Shown here: positions 1 to 10,040 of the stretch, piece after piece | Numbering within the stretch: the first letter of the stretch is position 1 | Layout of the letters: every line of letters begins with the position of its first letter | Source: Avena insularis | Taxonomy: Eukaryota > Streptophyta > Magnoliopsida > Poales > Poaceae | Length of the DNA: 64,000 bases | Direction: 5' to 3' | NCBI GenBank assembly: GCA_023614405.1 | Contig: CM042684.1 | Span: 532,378,682-532,442,681 of the forward strand | Notes under the pieces: model-generated | What the model was told of the DNA's origin: nothing | Databases searched by the model: none | The model's input: only the letters and a program-made list of their open reading frames with translations | Made by a program: the position numbers and the translations under genes

Positions 1-570
1 ATCTACTAGCGAGTAAAGAGCAAGTGGAAGAGGAACGGGTAAACTGTAGTGAAGCACGCGGAGACACATGATTTGTTTGACCGCAGTTCCTTTCTTGTTA
101 AGGGAAGTACGTCTACGTTGGAGGGGTGGGCGGTACTAAGACCACCATGCCACAATAGGCCTTACCCTGTTCTCCGATGGATCCTGTCACCAAAGGCATG
201 GTCCACCTTTCCACTATAGGGACCCTTCGAGGCGGGTACCGATGCCTTTACACAACTAGCAGGGCACAACTCCACAATCAACTTGGAGGCTCCCGTAATG
301 ACAACAAGCTGCCACAAGAACAAGTTTATCAATAACAAAGAACAAGATCTAGATATTGACAAGAATACTAGATCAGGGATTTCTCCAAATGAATGGAGAG
401 GAGTTGATGCGCTTGATTCGTGATGACGATGATGATCCTCTCCTCCTTCAATTCCCCCAAAGATCGAAGCCTTCGTGTGGTTGAAGTGGGAGATCTAGAA
501 TAGGAGCTCTTGCAAAGGGTCTGGACAATTTCGAATGAATCAAGAGTTCTGCTTGTTGGGGAAGAAGGGA

Positions 571-578
571 TATTTATA
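571..578 (-). promoter_or_regulatory. TATA box of the presumed LTR
   Basis: The complement reads TATAAATA. It lies directly downstream, on the minus strand, of the palindrome array, as expected for the core promoter of a retrotransposon LTR. Confidence 0.4.
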
Positions 579-612
579 CCCCTTCCAAAACCAAGCTATT
601 GGAGCTTTCGAG

Positions 613-1041
613 GGCCGGATTATCCGGCCTGGGGAAAACTCCGCCCCAGACTCGGATTATCCGGTACCAAAAACTGGCCACGAACAGAGGCTCACGCAGA
701 CTTGCCCTTCACACTTTCTTCTGGGGACCGGATTATCCGGCCTAGGGAAAGGCCGGATTATCCGGCGGCTGGAAAAATCCGCCCTAGACACGGAATATCC
801 GGGGGAAATTCCGCCCCTAGACAGAAGCTTGTGCAGGAGCTCACTTGGGCGATTTCCCTGGGGCCAGATTATCCGCCCCAACCAGAGGGCCGGATTATCC
901 GGTCCAGGGAGAAAATCCTTCCCAGAGCCGGAATTTTCCGGGGGAAAATCCGCCCCCAGACAGAGACTTGCGCAGAGCCATCCTTGCCCAAGGTGGTCTG
1001 GCCGGATTATCCGGCCCATGAAGGGGGCGGATAATCTGGCC
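613..1041. repeat. Array of palindromic CCGGATTATCCGG motifs
   Basis: The 13-bp palindrome CCGGATTATCCGG, or a close variant, recurs about ten times in 430 bp. Exact or near-exact copies lie at 615-627, 652-664, 728-740, 753-765, 890-902 and 1002-1014. Degenerate copies lie near 790-802, 864-876, 928-941 and 1025-1041. The copies are embedded in a looser repeat that also contains CCGCCCC-(T)AGACA-type segments. The array sits just upstream of the TATA box of the presumed LTR, that is, in its U3. Confidence 0.75.
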
Positions 1042-1101
1042 CCAAAAACTCTCAAAACTTCCTGCAACACTTAGTGCACATTAGAATAATCCATGGTATT
1101 G

Positions 1102-1800
1102 TTATCTAATACACAAAACCTGGGAAATCATGAAATGTTCTTTCAGCTTCGCCGGTCCACTCGAACATGGGCGACTTGCGGAGGAGGCGATAGAGGGGCA
1201 TTGCCTTCTCGCTGAGTCGAGGATGAAGCGGCTTAGAGCTACCACTCGTCCTGCTAGCTTTTGCACGTCACATAGACACTCGGGTTTACCGAGTCTCGCG
1301 ATGGTGTTGATCTTGGTGGGGTTCACCTCGATGCCGTGTTTGGAGATAACATAGGCGTAGAGTTTCTCGGTGGGCACACCGAACATGCATTTCTCTGGGT
1401 TGAGCTTGATGTTGTACTTCTGCGGATTTGCGAAGGTCTTGGCCAGGTCGACGAGTAGGTTGCTCTGGCGAGTCGACTTCACCACCACGTTGTCGATGTA
1501 GACATGGATGTTGTGGCCAATTTGGCTTGCTAGGCACTCCTGCATGCAACATTGGTAGGTCGCTCCAGCGTTCTTGAGACCGAACATCATGGAGGTGTAG
1601 CAGAAGGCTCCGAACAGCGTGATAAAAGATGTTTTCTCCTCATCCTTAGTGGCCATCTTGATCTGATTGTAGCCAGTGTATGCGACAAGGAAGCATAGCG
1701 TCTCGGACCCCGTGGTCGAGTCAATGATTTGATCGATTCGCGGGAGTACAAATTCCTCCTTTGGGCATGCGTTGTTGAGGTTGGTGTAGTCGATACACAT
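1102..1800 (-). pseudogene. Ty3/Gypsy reverse transcriptase, inactivated remnant
   Basis: The 232-codon frame is a Ty3/Gypsy reverse transcriptase palm/fingers region. Visible motifs include LPRIDQIID near residue 20, FGLKNAGATYQ near residue 75, and the catalytic box. That box reads YIDN rather than Y-[IV]-D-D, so the second catalytic aspartate is lost. The frame ends shortly after the region corresponding to the RT-RNase H junction, and RNase H and integrase are absent. It continues upstream (at higher coordinates, minus strand) into the protease-RT linker at 1878-2390. The residue pattern is closest to Tat-type grass Gypsy elements, which is an inference from memory of the family. Confidence 0.85.
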
Positions 1801-1877
1801 ATTCTAGGTCTTCTTCTTTTTCAGTACTAGGACTGGGTTTGCTAGCCACTTGGAGTACTTGATGGGTCGAATGAACC

Positions 1878-2390
1878 CTACGGCGAGTAGCCGCTACACC
1901 TCTTTGGCGATTGCGCGGCGGTGCTCTTCGTTGAAGGACCGCAGTGCTTGCTTGACAAGTCCCGCCTTGGGGTCGGTGTTGAGTTTGTGATCGGTGAGTT
2001 CCCTCGGGACACTAGGCATTTTGGATGCCTTCCATGCGAAGATGTCGCAATTCTCACGTAGGAATTCAATGAGCAAGCTTTCGCATGCGGGAGTTAGGTT
2101 TGTTCCCACCATGACCTTCTGGCTCGAGTCCCCTAGGACGAGTTCAATGGTTCGAGTCTGTTCGGAGCCCTCAAAAGAAGCCGGTGCGGAGCTTGCCGTT
2201 GTGGCCTCTTCAGGATTGTCGGGTTGTCCTTGTTGACGCTGCTCGCATATTTGGAGAGTTTGTCGGTGTGGTTTTCATCTTCGGTGATGGCAGTGTCAGC
2301 GAGCTTGGCATCGTTATCTTCGCACTCCAGGTCCATGTCGGGGTCACCATGCACGGTGATGATGTCGCGCGGCCCCGGGAGCTTCATCAT
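1878..2390 (-). pseudogene. Gypsy protease-RT linker remnant
   Basis: Minus-strand frames at 1894-2112 and 2133-2390 look like the segment that precedes the reverse transcriptase in Gypsy polyproteins. Near its start there is a KLPGPRDIITVHGD stretch. A FLRENCDIFAWK-like segment leads towards the RT. The frames are interrupted and do not form one continuous reading frame with the RT. The protease active site that should lie upstream is missing, and a deletion joins this segment almost directly to the gag N terminus at 2484. Confidence 0.65.
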
Positions 2391-2483
2391 GTTGTAGGCG
2401 TAGTGAACTTAGCTTTTGTGATCTTCTTCAAGGTTGTGAGCTTCATCATGTTGTAGGCAGCGCTGGTGGTAGAGCAATAGCTC

Positions 2484-3215
2484 CTATGTCGTTTGTTGCT
2501 TGAGACGGAATTTCTCATGCTCGGCATGTTCCTTGGCGATAGCCACTTCTAGTCGTTGGTGGTGCTCCTCGACCTCCACCACCATCACCGTTGGCGGGAG
2601 AGGCGTTGTGAAGGGATCTGCCGGTGCACTATTGTCCGCCGTGGAGATGGAATTATAGCGGTTAGATCTGGTGTGGCCTTCGTCGGGGGACTCCGATTCG
2701 GAGTCAGAGTCGAAGATCCCAAGGATGGATGGGTTCTCGAAATCGTCGGTGTTGGAGACTCCCATGATGGAGTCTGTATGTGAAGCAGCGGTGATAGATT
2801 CAGCGACCGAAGCAGGGGTCGCTAAGTTGGCGTCGTCGCGGAGAGCCGCATCGTTTTTGGCCGCATCGCTTGCGGCCGGGTCGCACTCGGAGGCTAGAAG
2901 GGTGATGGAGCGGACTTGCTCCTCCAAGAGTAGATCACGTGGGGGCGATCCATTGACGATGTCGAATCCTGCCGACTCGGTCAGGTCGGTACGTCCACGA
3001 ACCCGACGAAGAGGTTTATAGTGCCGATTTGCACTATAGCAGCGTGGGTGACCGGGCGCGGCTCTGGCACGTAGCTGCTCGGCATTATCTGGAGGAACCC
3101 ATCGGTTGATTGGAGCGTAGGGTCTCGCTGCATATCTGAGGCTTGACTGACCAAGCCCCACGGAGGGCACCACTATCATGGGAATGACCACGGCGGTCCC
3201 TACCGGGGGTAGCAA
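2484..3215 (-). pseudogene. Gypsy gag N-terminal region remnant
   Basis: A 243-codon minus-strand frame begins about 45 bp inside the presumed LTR/PBS boundary, where a gag protein should start. It is Ser/Asp/Glu-rich (a SDSESESPDEG stretch) and ends in a charged, possibly coiled segment. No zinc knuckle or central gag domain follows, because the element jumps to the protease-RT linker. I infer an internal deletion of C-terminal gag and protease. The assignment rests mainly on position, since gag N termini are poorly conserved. Confidence 0.5.
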
Positions 3216-3259
3216 TTGAGTTGGGGCAAGGGCAAGTGAGCCATCTATGGTGCGAAATT

Positions 3260-3646
3260 GAGTATACTCAGGATTTTACCCAGGTTCAGCGCCCCCTCCC
3301 CTCGCGGGTTAAAAGTCCTACTTCCTGCTAGATGTATTAATCAGAGTAAGGTTACAAGGGGAGGTCGAGCTCGGTGATGAGGGAAGAGAGTTGCCTCTAT
3401 AGGGTGTATCCAAGTGTGTCCCTATAGAGGTTATCCTAGAGAGGCTTATATAGCAATACCTTGCTAGGTTTTACATGGATAAATACCAAATCAGTTATGG
3501 TTTCATTAATCTTGACCTAATCCGACTAGGCATAGCTATGCATCTAGGATTTTTGCATCCAGTCGGCAGGCTTCTTGGGTGTCAATGTTTCTAGTCGGCG
3601 TACCAGAGAACCCACTTGACATAGGCCTGGTGGTATATCCCCATCA
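3260..3646 (-). mobile_element. Probable 5' LTR of the Gypsy remnant
   Basis: Read on the minus strand, the sequence starts TGATGGGGATATACC at 3646. Just after it, at about 3237-3258, is a degenerate primer-binding-like stretch (TTTCGCACCATAGATGG, resembling the TTGGCGCC-type sites of this class). The complement holds a TATATAAGCC promoter-like site around 3448-3457. There is no second LTR in the window, so the boundaries are approximate. Confidence 0.4.
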
Positions 3647-4520
3647 CTTATGGCTCACCCACGAGAAATACCATGCTCTCAAAACAATTCCTTCAACAAA
3701 GTCATTGCCAGACACAACCAATTAGGGTCAGAACTCGAATTTTCACCTTGAAAGATATTTTGTACTCCTCATGTGCTGCCGACACCGCTTGCTGATGGCG
3801 CTGCTACAAGTCAAGAAACACCGAGCAAAGTCCTTATCGTCACGAAGACTCGGTCCACCATTACTAGACCTCACACCTCAGCCGCCAGGACATTCTCTAC
3901 CACTGTATTTAGGAAATTGATACACCGACATGTGCCATGATGAGAACAGACAACAAAGCTTCGCGTCACTCCCTCCTAAAGTCGCACGATCATAATTATG
4001 TGCGCACATGACAAAATCCTATCTGATCTAGCAATCTACGGGCATCAACCGCCCAATGGAGATCTCAGGCGGAGCTTTCCGGAACTCGTCACCGGCCTGA
4101 TCAATGAGGGAATGCATCAAGAAGAACATTGTCTTAGCACGAGAAGAATCCTAGGATTGTCTCCATTATTAGGCAGATCGGCGGGCCCTCACATCGCTGC
4201 CAACCGGCTCCCAATAGCAGGCCGGATATCTCAGCGCATCCACCACCCACACCATGCAAAGATGAGGATCAGAGCTACATCAAGTCCCCCGAACCAGCCG
4301 CCGTCTTGCCCTCGCGGCCACAACGGTCGCCTAAGTAGCCAAAGAACTCCGGGGCTGCCGTCCTTGTCCAACTACACTGGACAAGCCGCATCGTCCAGGG
4401 CTACCGCGAAGCTCCTGCCAGAGATCCCGCCACGCAAGGAAGGTAGGGACTTCACCGCTACCTGTCGCGCTAGGGTATGAGGACCCTCCACCGCCGGCAG
4501 CCGCGTGGCCTTTGGCTGGT
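3647..4520. other. Unassigned sequence between the Gypsy remnant and the LBD duplication
   Basis: No recognisable gene, LTR or terminal repeat was found. A 160-codon open frame (3998-4480, plus) is Pro/Arg/Ser-rich, has no family signature that I recognise, and is not annotated as a gene. Confidence 0.5.
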
Positions 4521-5957
4521 GTCATCCTTCAACAGCGGCAGGGGGAGTGGGGACGGAGGGGAACGGTGTGGTGGCGGCCCTAGGGAGGCTATAGAAACGA
4601 AATAAAATTAATACACTATGTGATGTAGTAAACTTAGTTTGGATCATTATGGTTGTGAGATGAAGTTAATTTCTTGCGGATTCCATTTCTAAGAGAGTTT
4701 TATAGGTAAACTAGATCATGTCGGCGCGCGTTGCCGCGTCCGTCTATTAGAAATCTGAATATTAGGAAGTGGTAGTCGGATAGGACCTGCCCTAGTTCAT
4801 AAAGCTGACTAACCTAACTTAAGTCTACTTTGTATTGTATTGCAAGTGAATGTAGTGTTAGATGTTGTACTTGTGACCTCTTTAAAACTTCCAAGCCAAA
4901 TAGCGTTGTATGGGGTCGGCCGCCGTCCTCATCGCGTGCTTTTCCTTGTGTATTTTTTTTTGACTTCAATCACTGTCGCTAGTACCGGACAATTGCATCG
5001 AGCTGGCCAACCTCACTAGCATTTTTTCTGCGGAACCAACATTGCTAACTGCGGACACCCGGTTCACTCTCAATTCGGTCCAGTTACCGGATCCATGGAC
5101 TCTAATTGGTTTTCGGGGCCTAAATCATCACAACAAATATATTTGATGTCTAGAGAAGCGGCCCCTAGGGACAATTTGGCCCAGTGCGGGATTGAAGCAC
5201 ATCCAATGGACAAAAATAGCCAGAAAACGCAATCCGATGGCCAAAATTGCTGAGGCGTGAGAGGACTCCCTCTTGTCCCAGTTTTAATATCCCTAATAGT
5301 AAGCCAAGATAATAATTTTGTTGGAGCGAATATGTTTATTTGTTTTGAGGAATGCGGGAATATGTTTATGGAGATACAATAATGTGTCAAACCAGTTCAC
5401 AAACAAATATGAAAAGATTACAATTTACTTATCTATTCAAGGACAAATTTGGAATAATTACATTTCGTAATATTATGTTTCCTTTTGTATTTTAAGACTT
5501 AGATCGATTGTAAATTTTAAGTTATTTTACATAGTATAAACGTGTGTTGTACGTGTCTTACTTAGAGCATCTCCACTTGTGTTTCCAGAAGGCCGTTCTC
5601 AGGGAGAAAATTTCATCCGGACGACGAAAAACGGCTCAGTCGCGTTCCTAGGACGCCGAATTCGTCTGGATTTAGCCCAACTTTCATCCGGCGATCCCAG
5701 GCCGAACCCAGGGAGATGGGAACCGCCTAGGACGCCGGACGCGGAGGAAACGCCAAAAAAAACGTGTTCGCCTATGGACCCGCCGTGTCAGTGAGTGAAG
5801 GCAAGTCGTCCTCATCCTCCTGCCTCGACTCCTACGGTGGACCGCCGGGCAATAACTGCCTTTCTCGTTGGCCACGCGTCGTCGTAATGGCGCGCCACCG
5901 CCGGCTCACCTTCCCGCCCACACCGCTACACCTCTCCCGCCTTCACCGCCTATTTCG

Positions 5958-5966
5958 GCTATAAAA
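5958..5966 (+). promoter_or_regulatory. TATA box of the gene carried in the Harbinger element
   Basis: CTATAAAAG lies about 95 bp upstream of the ATG at 6058, a normal spacing for a plant TATA box with a short 5' UTR. Confidence 0.5.
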
Positions 5967-6057
5967 GCTGAAGCCCTCGCCGGCTCGTAGCACACACTCT
6001 CAGCCTCCCTACTTCCCCCACGAAATCCACCTCCGGCGAGAAGAAGAAGCTTCTGCG

Positions 6058-7222
6058 ATGGCGGAGAGGTACCCAGGCGATCCCGCGGTGGCGAACGGCT
6101 TCGGCCAGCGCACCCTCCAGTCGTGGGAGGCCCACATGGTACATGGCGCCGCTAGACTTCCGGTGCCCGCCCGGATGGAAGCTCAGCGTCGGCGGCGTGC
6201 CGGTGCCTGAGGACGACGAGATGGTAAAGGAGATCCAGACCGTCATCGTGGCGATGCCGGATCCGGAGCTCGCCGAAGGCCTTGGTAACCTTGTGTACTG
6301 GGAGCAGTTCTTCACCGAGCAAAGGACCCAGGAGCTCGCCGCCCACGAAGGCCCGCCTGACACGCCGCCAAAGCGCAACAACACGTCGGAGCACCGTCGC
6401 TGGTGGAGTGTGCTGGGACAGACACTCAATGCCGTATGGAGCACATCCACGCCGGCAACCACCCGAGGTTGGGCTTCCCACACTCGCCGGTCCCTACAGC
6501 GAGGGCGAGGCGTGTCCCTCCAGCGAACTAGGCTGCCCAGGAGGATGGACAGCCGGAGTTTGTCTGGCTCAGCCACCGCCGCCTCTGCCTCGCGCTCGTC
6601 CGCGTCAGCCTCGCGCTCGTCAGGCGAGGCGATGCGCACCGTGAAGCAGGAGGCCTCGCCGACGACGCGCTTGCCGTCGAGGACCAGGTCGCGGGGCATC
6701 GTCATCAACGAAGTCCACGCGCCATCGCCGTCGACTGGCCGTCTTCGCCTGCGCCAGCCGAAGCCGTTTGAATGGGCGGTCCCCGTCAACGAGGACTCCT
6801 TCGCCATGAGGATGGCGATGGAGCAGTCGTTACAGGATGTGCCGCTGATGCCAGAGCCAGACGCTCTTGCCTGGTCCCGGGCCGACTGGGAGCAGGAGGA
6901 GGCCGCCCGAATTTGGCGCCACCAGAAGGAGGCCGAGCGCGCGGCCGCCCGTAGGTCTCGCCGCCAGCGCGCCTACCAAGGCCCGCCGCTCATCGTCCTC
7001 GACGACGAAGCCGGCCCTTCGTCCCAGCCGTGGCGGTGCGGCGACGCCGGCCAGGGCAGCTTGTGCCCACCACAGCCGCCGAGCGACAACGACGACGACG
7101 GCAAGGCCAACCCCGACTACACGGTGTTCTACCGCAGCTTCGGCATGTGCTTGGCGTCGGCATCGGCATCGGCATCTCCCCGCGCTAGTTTTTTTTTATG
7201 TTTTTTCGTTTCTTTAGCTTAA
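6058..7222 (+). pseudogene. Unknown protein carried by the Harbinger element, one frameshift
   Basis: The function is unknown. The start fits the ATG at 6058 (MAERYPGDP...), 92 bp after a TATA box. One extra base near 6140 throws the frame; the rest reads from about 6143 as a 359-codon frame. The N-terminal part contains a SWEAHM / APLDFRCPPGWKLSVGG block. The middle (about residues 125-185) is Ser/Arg-rich low complexity. Then come a MAMEQSLQDVP block, a Glu/Arg-rich segment WSRADWEQEEAARIW, an acidic tract and a DYTVFYRSFGM tail. I recall this architecture as a recurrent grass hypothetical protein associated with transposons, and no catalytic motif is visible. Very high GC contrasts with the AT-rich flanks. 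It is inactive here unless the frameshift is a sequencing error. Confidence 0.65.
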
Positions 7223-7561
7223 TGCAGCCAAAAATCGGGTATATGTCCGAATTTTTGTTTAATTAAAATCACCTATATTCGTCTAATTTTCGCCGAGTTT
7301 GCAAAATTCGGCTAAACCTGAGAACTCGGTCTGGGAACGCGAGTGAAAAAAAGGTCATTCTCAGACCGAAAGTTGCATCCGTCCAGCACTAAATAGCGCC
7401 GGATTTCGGCATTGGAACACCCAACGAGTGGAGGTGCTCTTATTTGATTACATTTTTGATCGAGTGTCCTGCATAGCCAGACCAAATACCCATCCTCCAT
7501 ACCATCAGGAGGTCTACAAATATGGTATGTAGTGACAGATTTAGTCAACAAATGTTAGGCA

Positions 7562-7667
7562 CTCCCTAGATATCACAAATTTGTCTAAATCCGGATGTAA
7601 CAAATAGTAGTGTCTAAAACTTCCGAATTTAGACAAAAAAATTGAAATCTTTTCGAGAACGAGGGAG
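7562..7667. mobile_element. Stowaway-like MITE (copy in duplication 1)
   Basis: The end GAGGGAG followed by TA at 7668 and the start CTCCCT near 7562-7568 match the Stowaway (Tc1/mariner) terminal consensus. The same MITE lies at the same place in the paralogous block (9419-9549), so it inserted before the duplication. The 5' TA is mutated here. Confidence 0.65.
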
Positions 7668-7948
7668 TACATTTTATAAATGGTATGAACTTTTTGGTGC
7701 ACTGCACACGCTTGTTTCAAAAAAGAAAAGAAATATTGATGCACACGTGCGCATGCGGCCCACATTCTAAAACTACAAAGAGACTAAAGTAAACATTATT
7801 AAAGATCTGAATACAAATTGCAACATTACATTATTATTCAATTCGTTCACCAGCCATTAACTTTTGCGGTAAAAACGGCCCAATATGCCACCATCGATCA
7901 GAGCACGCATGCGCCTACGTACACACACTCGACTCGGTCGATCAAAGC

Positions 7949-8178
7949 TCAGAGTCCATCAAGATTGAGGAACTCGTCCGGGTTATGAAACGGCGCCTCC
8001 TCCTGCCTCGGCGCCACGGCGACGGCCTGGTGGTTGCCGCCGGCTGGCTGCGGCGAATGCGTCGGCGGCGGAGCAAGAGGAACACGAGCCTGCTCTTGCG
8101 GCTGCGCGCCGTGCGCGGCGACAAGAAGGTCGAGCTGCGCCCGGGTCCTGGCGAGCTCGCACTGCGCGGCGAGGATCT
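7949..8178 (-). pseudogene. Truncated duplicate of LBD exon 2
   Basis: The minus-strand sequence matches the 3' part of the intact LBD gene (9811-10038). It covers the segment from the QEEILAAQ-like helix through the Pro/Gln-rich tail to the DEFLNLDG stop region; the stop codon is at 7949-7951. The reading frame of this part is still open. Homology ends abruptly at about 8178. The LOB domain, exon 1, intron and promoter are all absent, so it cannot encode a DNA-binding protein. Its unbroken frame suggests a fairly recent duplication. Confidence 0.85.
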
Positions 8179-8815
8179 CCTCCTGATTTCCCAGAGTTAA
8201 GCTCCAACACTAAAATGCCTCATCCAAAATGATGGCAACATTTTAACACTAACACACAAACTCTCCTTTCTCTTTAGTGGATTCTCTTGCAGGTATCAAG
8301 AAATGAGAAGAAAATAAGAAATTTAGTAATAGTACAGGACTTAGTTAAGGATGTATATTCAATATTCTTTAATTCAGTTATAAAAGCTCTGTAATCTTAT
8401 TTATGTAATAAAGATATTCTTTTGTGTAATAACTTCTTGTTTACTTGTATTCTTTGTATTTGTGGAATATTGAATAAGAAAATGATTAAAAATTTCTTCT
8501 TATTTGAATTTCTTTATTATGTTGAATTTTCTTATATTAAAATATTGTAATTATTTCCTTTCAAATTCCTTTTGGATTCAATTTTATCAATTGAATATTC
8601 AAATTTGAATTGTCTTCCCCTGGGTCCCAAAAGATACAATAGAGGTCATGTCGAAATATCTCGCACTTGCTCTAATGTTTTCATCAGAACAGTAGATATC
8701 TCGATCCCTCTATAGGTCTTTTGGTTTTGCGCGAAATTATCCAGATTTTCTATGCATGAATGCAATGCACACACCTGAGCTCAGCCTATTTCTAAGCTCT
8801 AATGCTGGGATGTTA
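8179..8815. other. AT-rich filler between the two duplicated blocks, possibly LTR-derived
   Basis: This spacer has no homology to the flanking duplication. On the minus strand it begins TGTAACATCCCAGC at 8814, a start typical of some Gypsy LTRs. It contains long AT-rich runs and no coding potential. No target duplication or partner LTR is seen, so the LTR origin is only a possibility. Confidence 0.35.
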
Positions 8816-10040
8816 CAGTCATCCTTCAGCAGCGGCAGGGGGAGCGGGAACAGAGGGGAAGGGTGTGGCGGTGGCTCTAGTATTTCTCCCGAGCCGCCCC
8901 TCTTTGGAGCGACACGGGGGACGTTTTTCGCGTCGAGGGGGCTCAAGAAACGAAATAAAGTGAACACTCTTTGTGATGTAGTAAACTTAGTTTGGATCAT
9001 TATGGTTGTAAGATGAAGTTAATTTCTTGCGCATTCTATTTATAAGAGAGTTGTATGGGTAAATACTAAGCCAAGATAATGATTTTGTTGGAGGAAATAT
9101 GCTTATTTGTTTTGAGGAAGAAGGGAATATGTTTATGTAGATATAATAGTGTGCCAAACCAGTTCACAAACAAATATGGAAAGAGTACAATTTGCCGATC
9201 TATTCAAGGACAAGTTTGGATTTATTACAATTCGTAATAATATGTTTCCTTCTGTTTTTTAAGACATAGATCGATCGTGTGCTGTACATGTCTTACTTAT
9301 TTGATTACATTTTTTAGCGAGTGTCATGCATAGCCAGACGAGATACCCATCCTCCATACCATAAGGAGTTCTACAAATATGGTATGTAGTGACAGATTTA
9401 GTCAACAAAGTTTAGGTACTCCCTCCGTCCTAAAAGAAAGATACCATCACAAATTTGTCTAAATTCGAATGTAATTATATACCAAATAATAGTGTCTAAA
9501 ACTTCTGAGTTTAGACAAATTTTATGACATCTTTTTGAGAACGAGGGAGTACATTTTATAAATGGTATGAACTGTTGGTGCAGTGCACACGCTTGTTTCA
9601 GAAAAGAAAAGAAATATTGATGCAACACGTGCGCATGCGGCCCACATTCTAAAACTACAAAGAGACCACTCAAGTAAACGACATTGAAGATCTGAATACA
9701 AATTGCAACACTACATTATTCGATTCGTTCACCAGTCATTAACTTCTGTGCCACCATCGACCAAGCTCGCATGCGCCTACGTACACGCAGTCGACTCGGT
9801 CGATCAAAGCTCAGAATCCATCAAGATTGAGGAACTCGTCCGGGCCATGAAACGGCGCATCCTCCTGCCCCGGCGCGACGGCGACGTCCTGGTGCTGGCC
9901 GCCGGCTCGCTGCGGCGAATGCGTCGGCGGCGGAGCAAGAGGAACACGAGCCTGCTCTTGCGGCTGCGCGCCGTGCGCGGCGACAAGAAGGTCGAGCTGC
10001 GCCCGGGTCCTGGCGAGCTCGCACTGCGCGGCGAGGATCT
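8816..10040. repeat. Segmental duplication, copy 2 (contains the intact LBD 3' region)
   Basis: This copy is collinear with 4521-8178. It lacks the Harbinger element, so it preserves the empty site (CTTACTTATTTGATTAC near 9292-9308). It runs without a break into the complete LBD gene, so it is probably the ancestral context. Plus-strand open frames in this block, such as 8756-9016, show no family resemblance. Confidence 0.8.
9419..9549. mobile_element. Stowaway MITE (copy in duplication 2)
   Basis: The element is TA-flanked (9417-9418 and 9550-9551), with ends CTCCCTCCGTCC and GAACGAGGGAG. It is 131 bp long, matching the mariner-derived Stowaway family of grasses. It lies 0.26 kb downstream of the LBD stop codon. 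Confidence 0.85.

Larger units (their letters stand above)
1..1080 (-). mobile_element. Probable LTR (fragment) of an unidentified LTR retrotransposon
   Basis: Read on the minus strand, this stretch has the layout of an LTR. A possible start TGTGCACTAAG lies at 1080. A GC-rich repeat region follows at about 600-1050, then a TATA box (TATAAATA, complement of 571-578), then a leader-like region rich in short CT tracts. The other end of the LTR is outside the window, so neither a partner LTR nor a target duplication can be shown. The small open frames here (for example 510-1034 plus and 657-1070 minus) are open on both strands because of base composition and are not genes. The family is not recognised. 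Confidence 0.4.
5565..7439. mobile_element. Non-autonomous PIF/Harbinger-type transposon
   Basis: The element is bounded by inverted repeats: GAGCATCTCCACTTG at 5565 and the complement GAGCACCTCCACTCG at 7439. It is flanked by a TTA target duplication (5562-5564 and 7440-7442). The empty site is preserved in the paralogous block at about 9295-9305, so the ends are well defined. GAGCATCTCCA-type ends with TTA duplications are characteristic of the grass PIF/Harbinger superfamily. The 1875-bp element has no recognisable transposase and instead carries the frameshifted gene of unknown function at 6058-7222. Confidence 0.88.
4521..8178. repeat. Segmental duplication, copy 1 (degraded, with later insertion)
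   Basis: This block is homologous and collinear with 8816 to about 10040. Shared landmarks, in order, are: the CATCCTTC-A/G-CAGCGGCAGGG start (4526 versus 8820); GTAGTAAACTTAGTTTGGATCATTATGG (4627 versus 8978); AAGCCAAGATAATGATTTTGTTGG (5293 versus 9071); a Stowaway MITE (7562 versus 9419); and LBD exon 2 (7949 versus 9811). Copy 1 has about 580 bp near 4708-5290 that is absent from copy 2, and a 1875-bp Harbinger insertion. It stops inside LBD exon 2 at about 8178. Confidence 0.85.

Noticed and set aside
3998..4480. 160-codon plus-strand open frame between the Gypsy remnant and the LBD duplication
   Set aside because: No recognisable family, low-complexity Pro/Arg/Ser content, no promoter or splice context; probably chance.
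5959..6807. 282-codon minus-strand open frame in the Harbinger element
   Set aside because: Shadow of the GC-rich plus-strand gene, whose blocks, TATA box and start are on the other strand.
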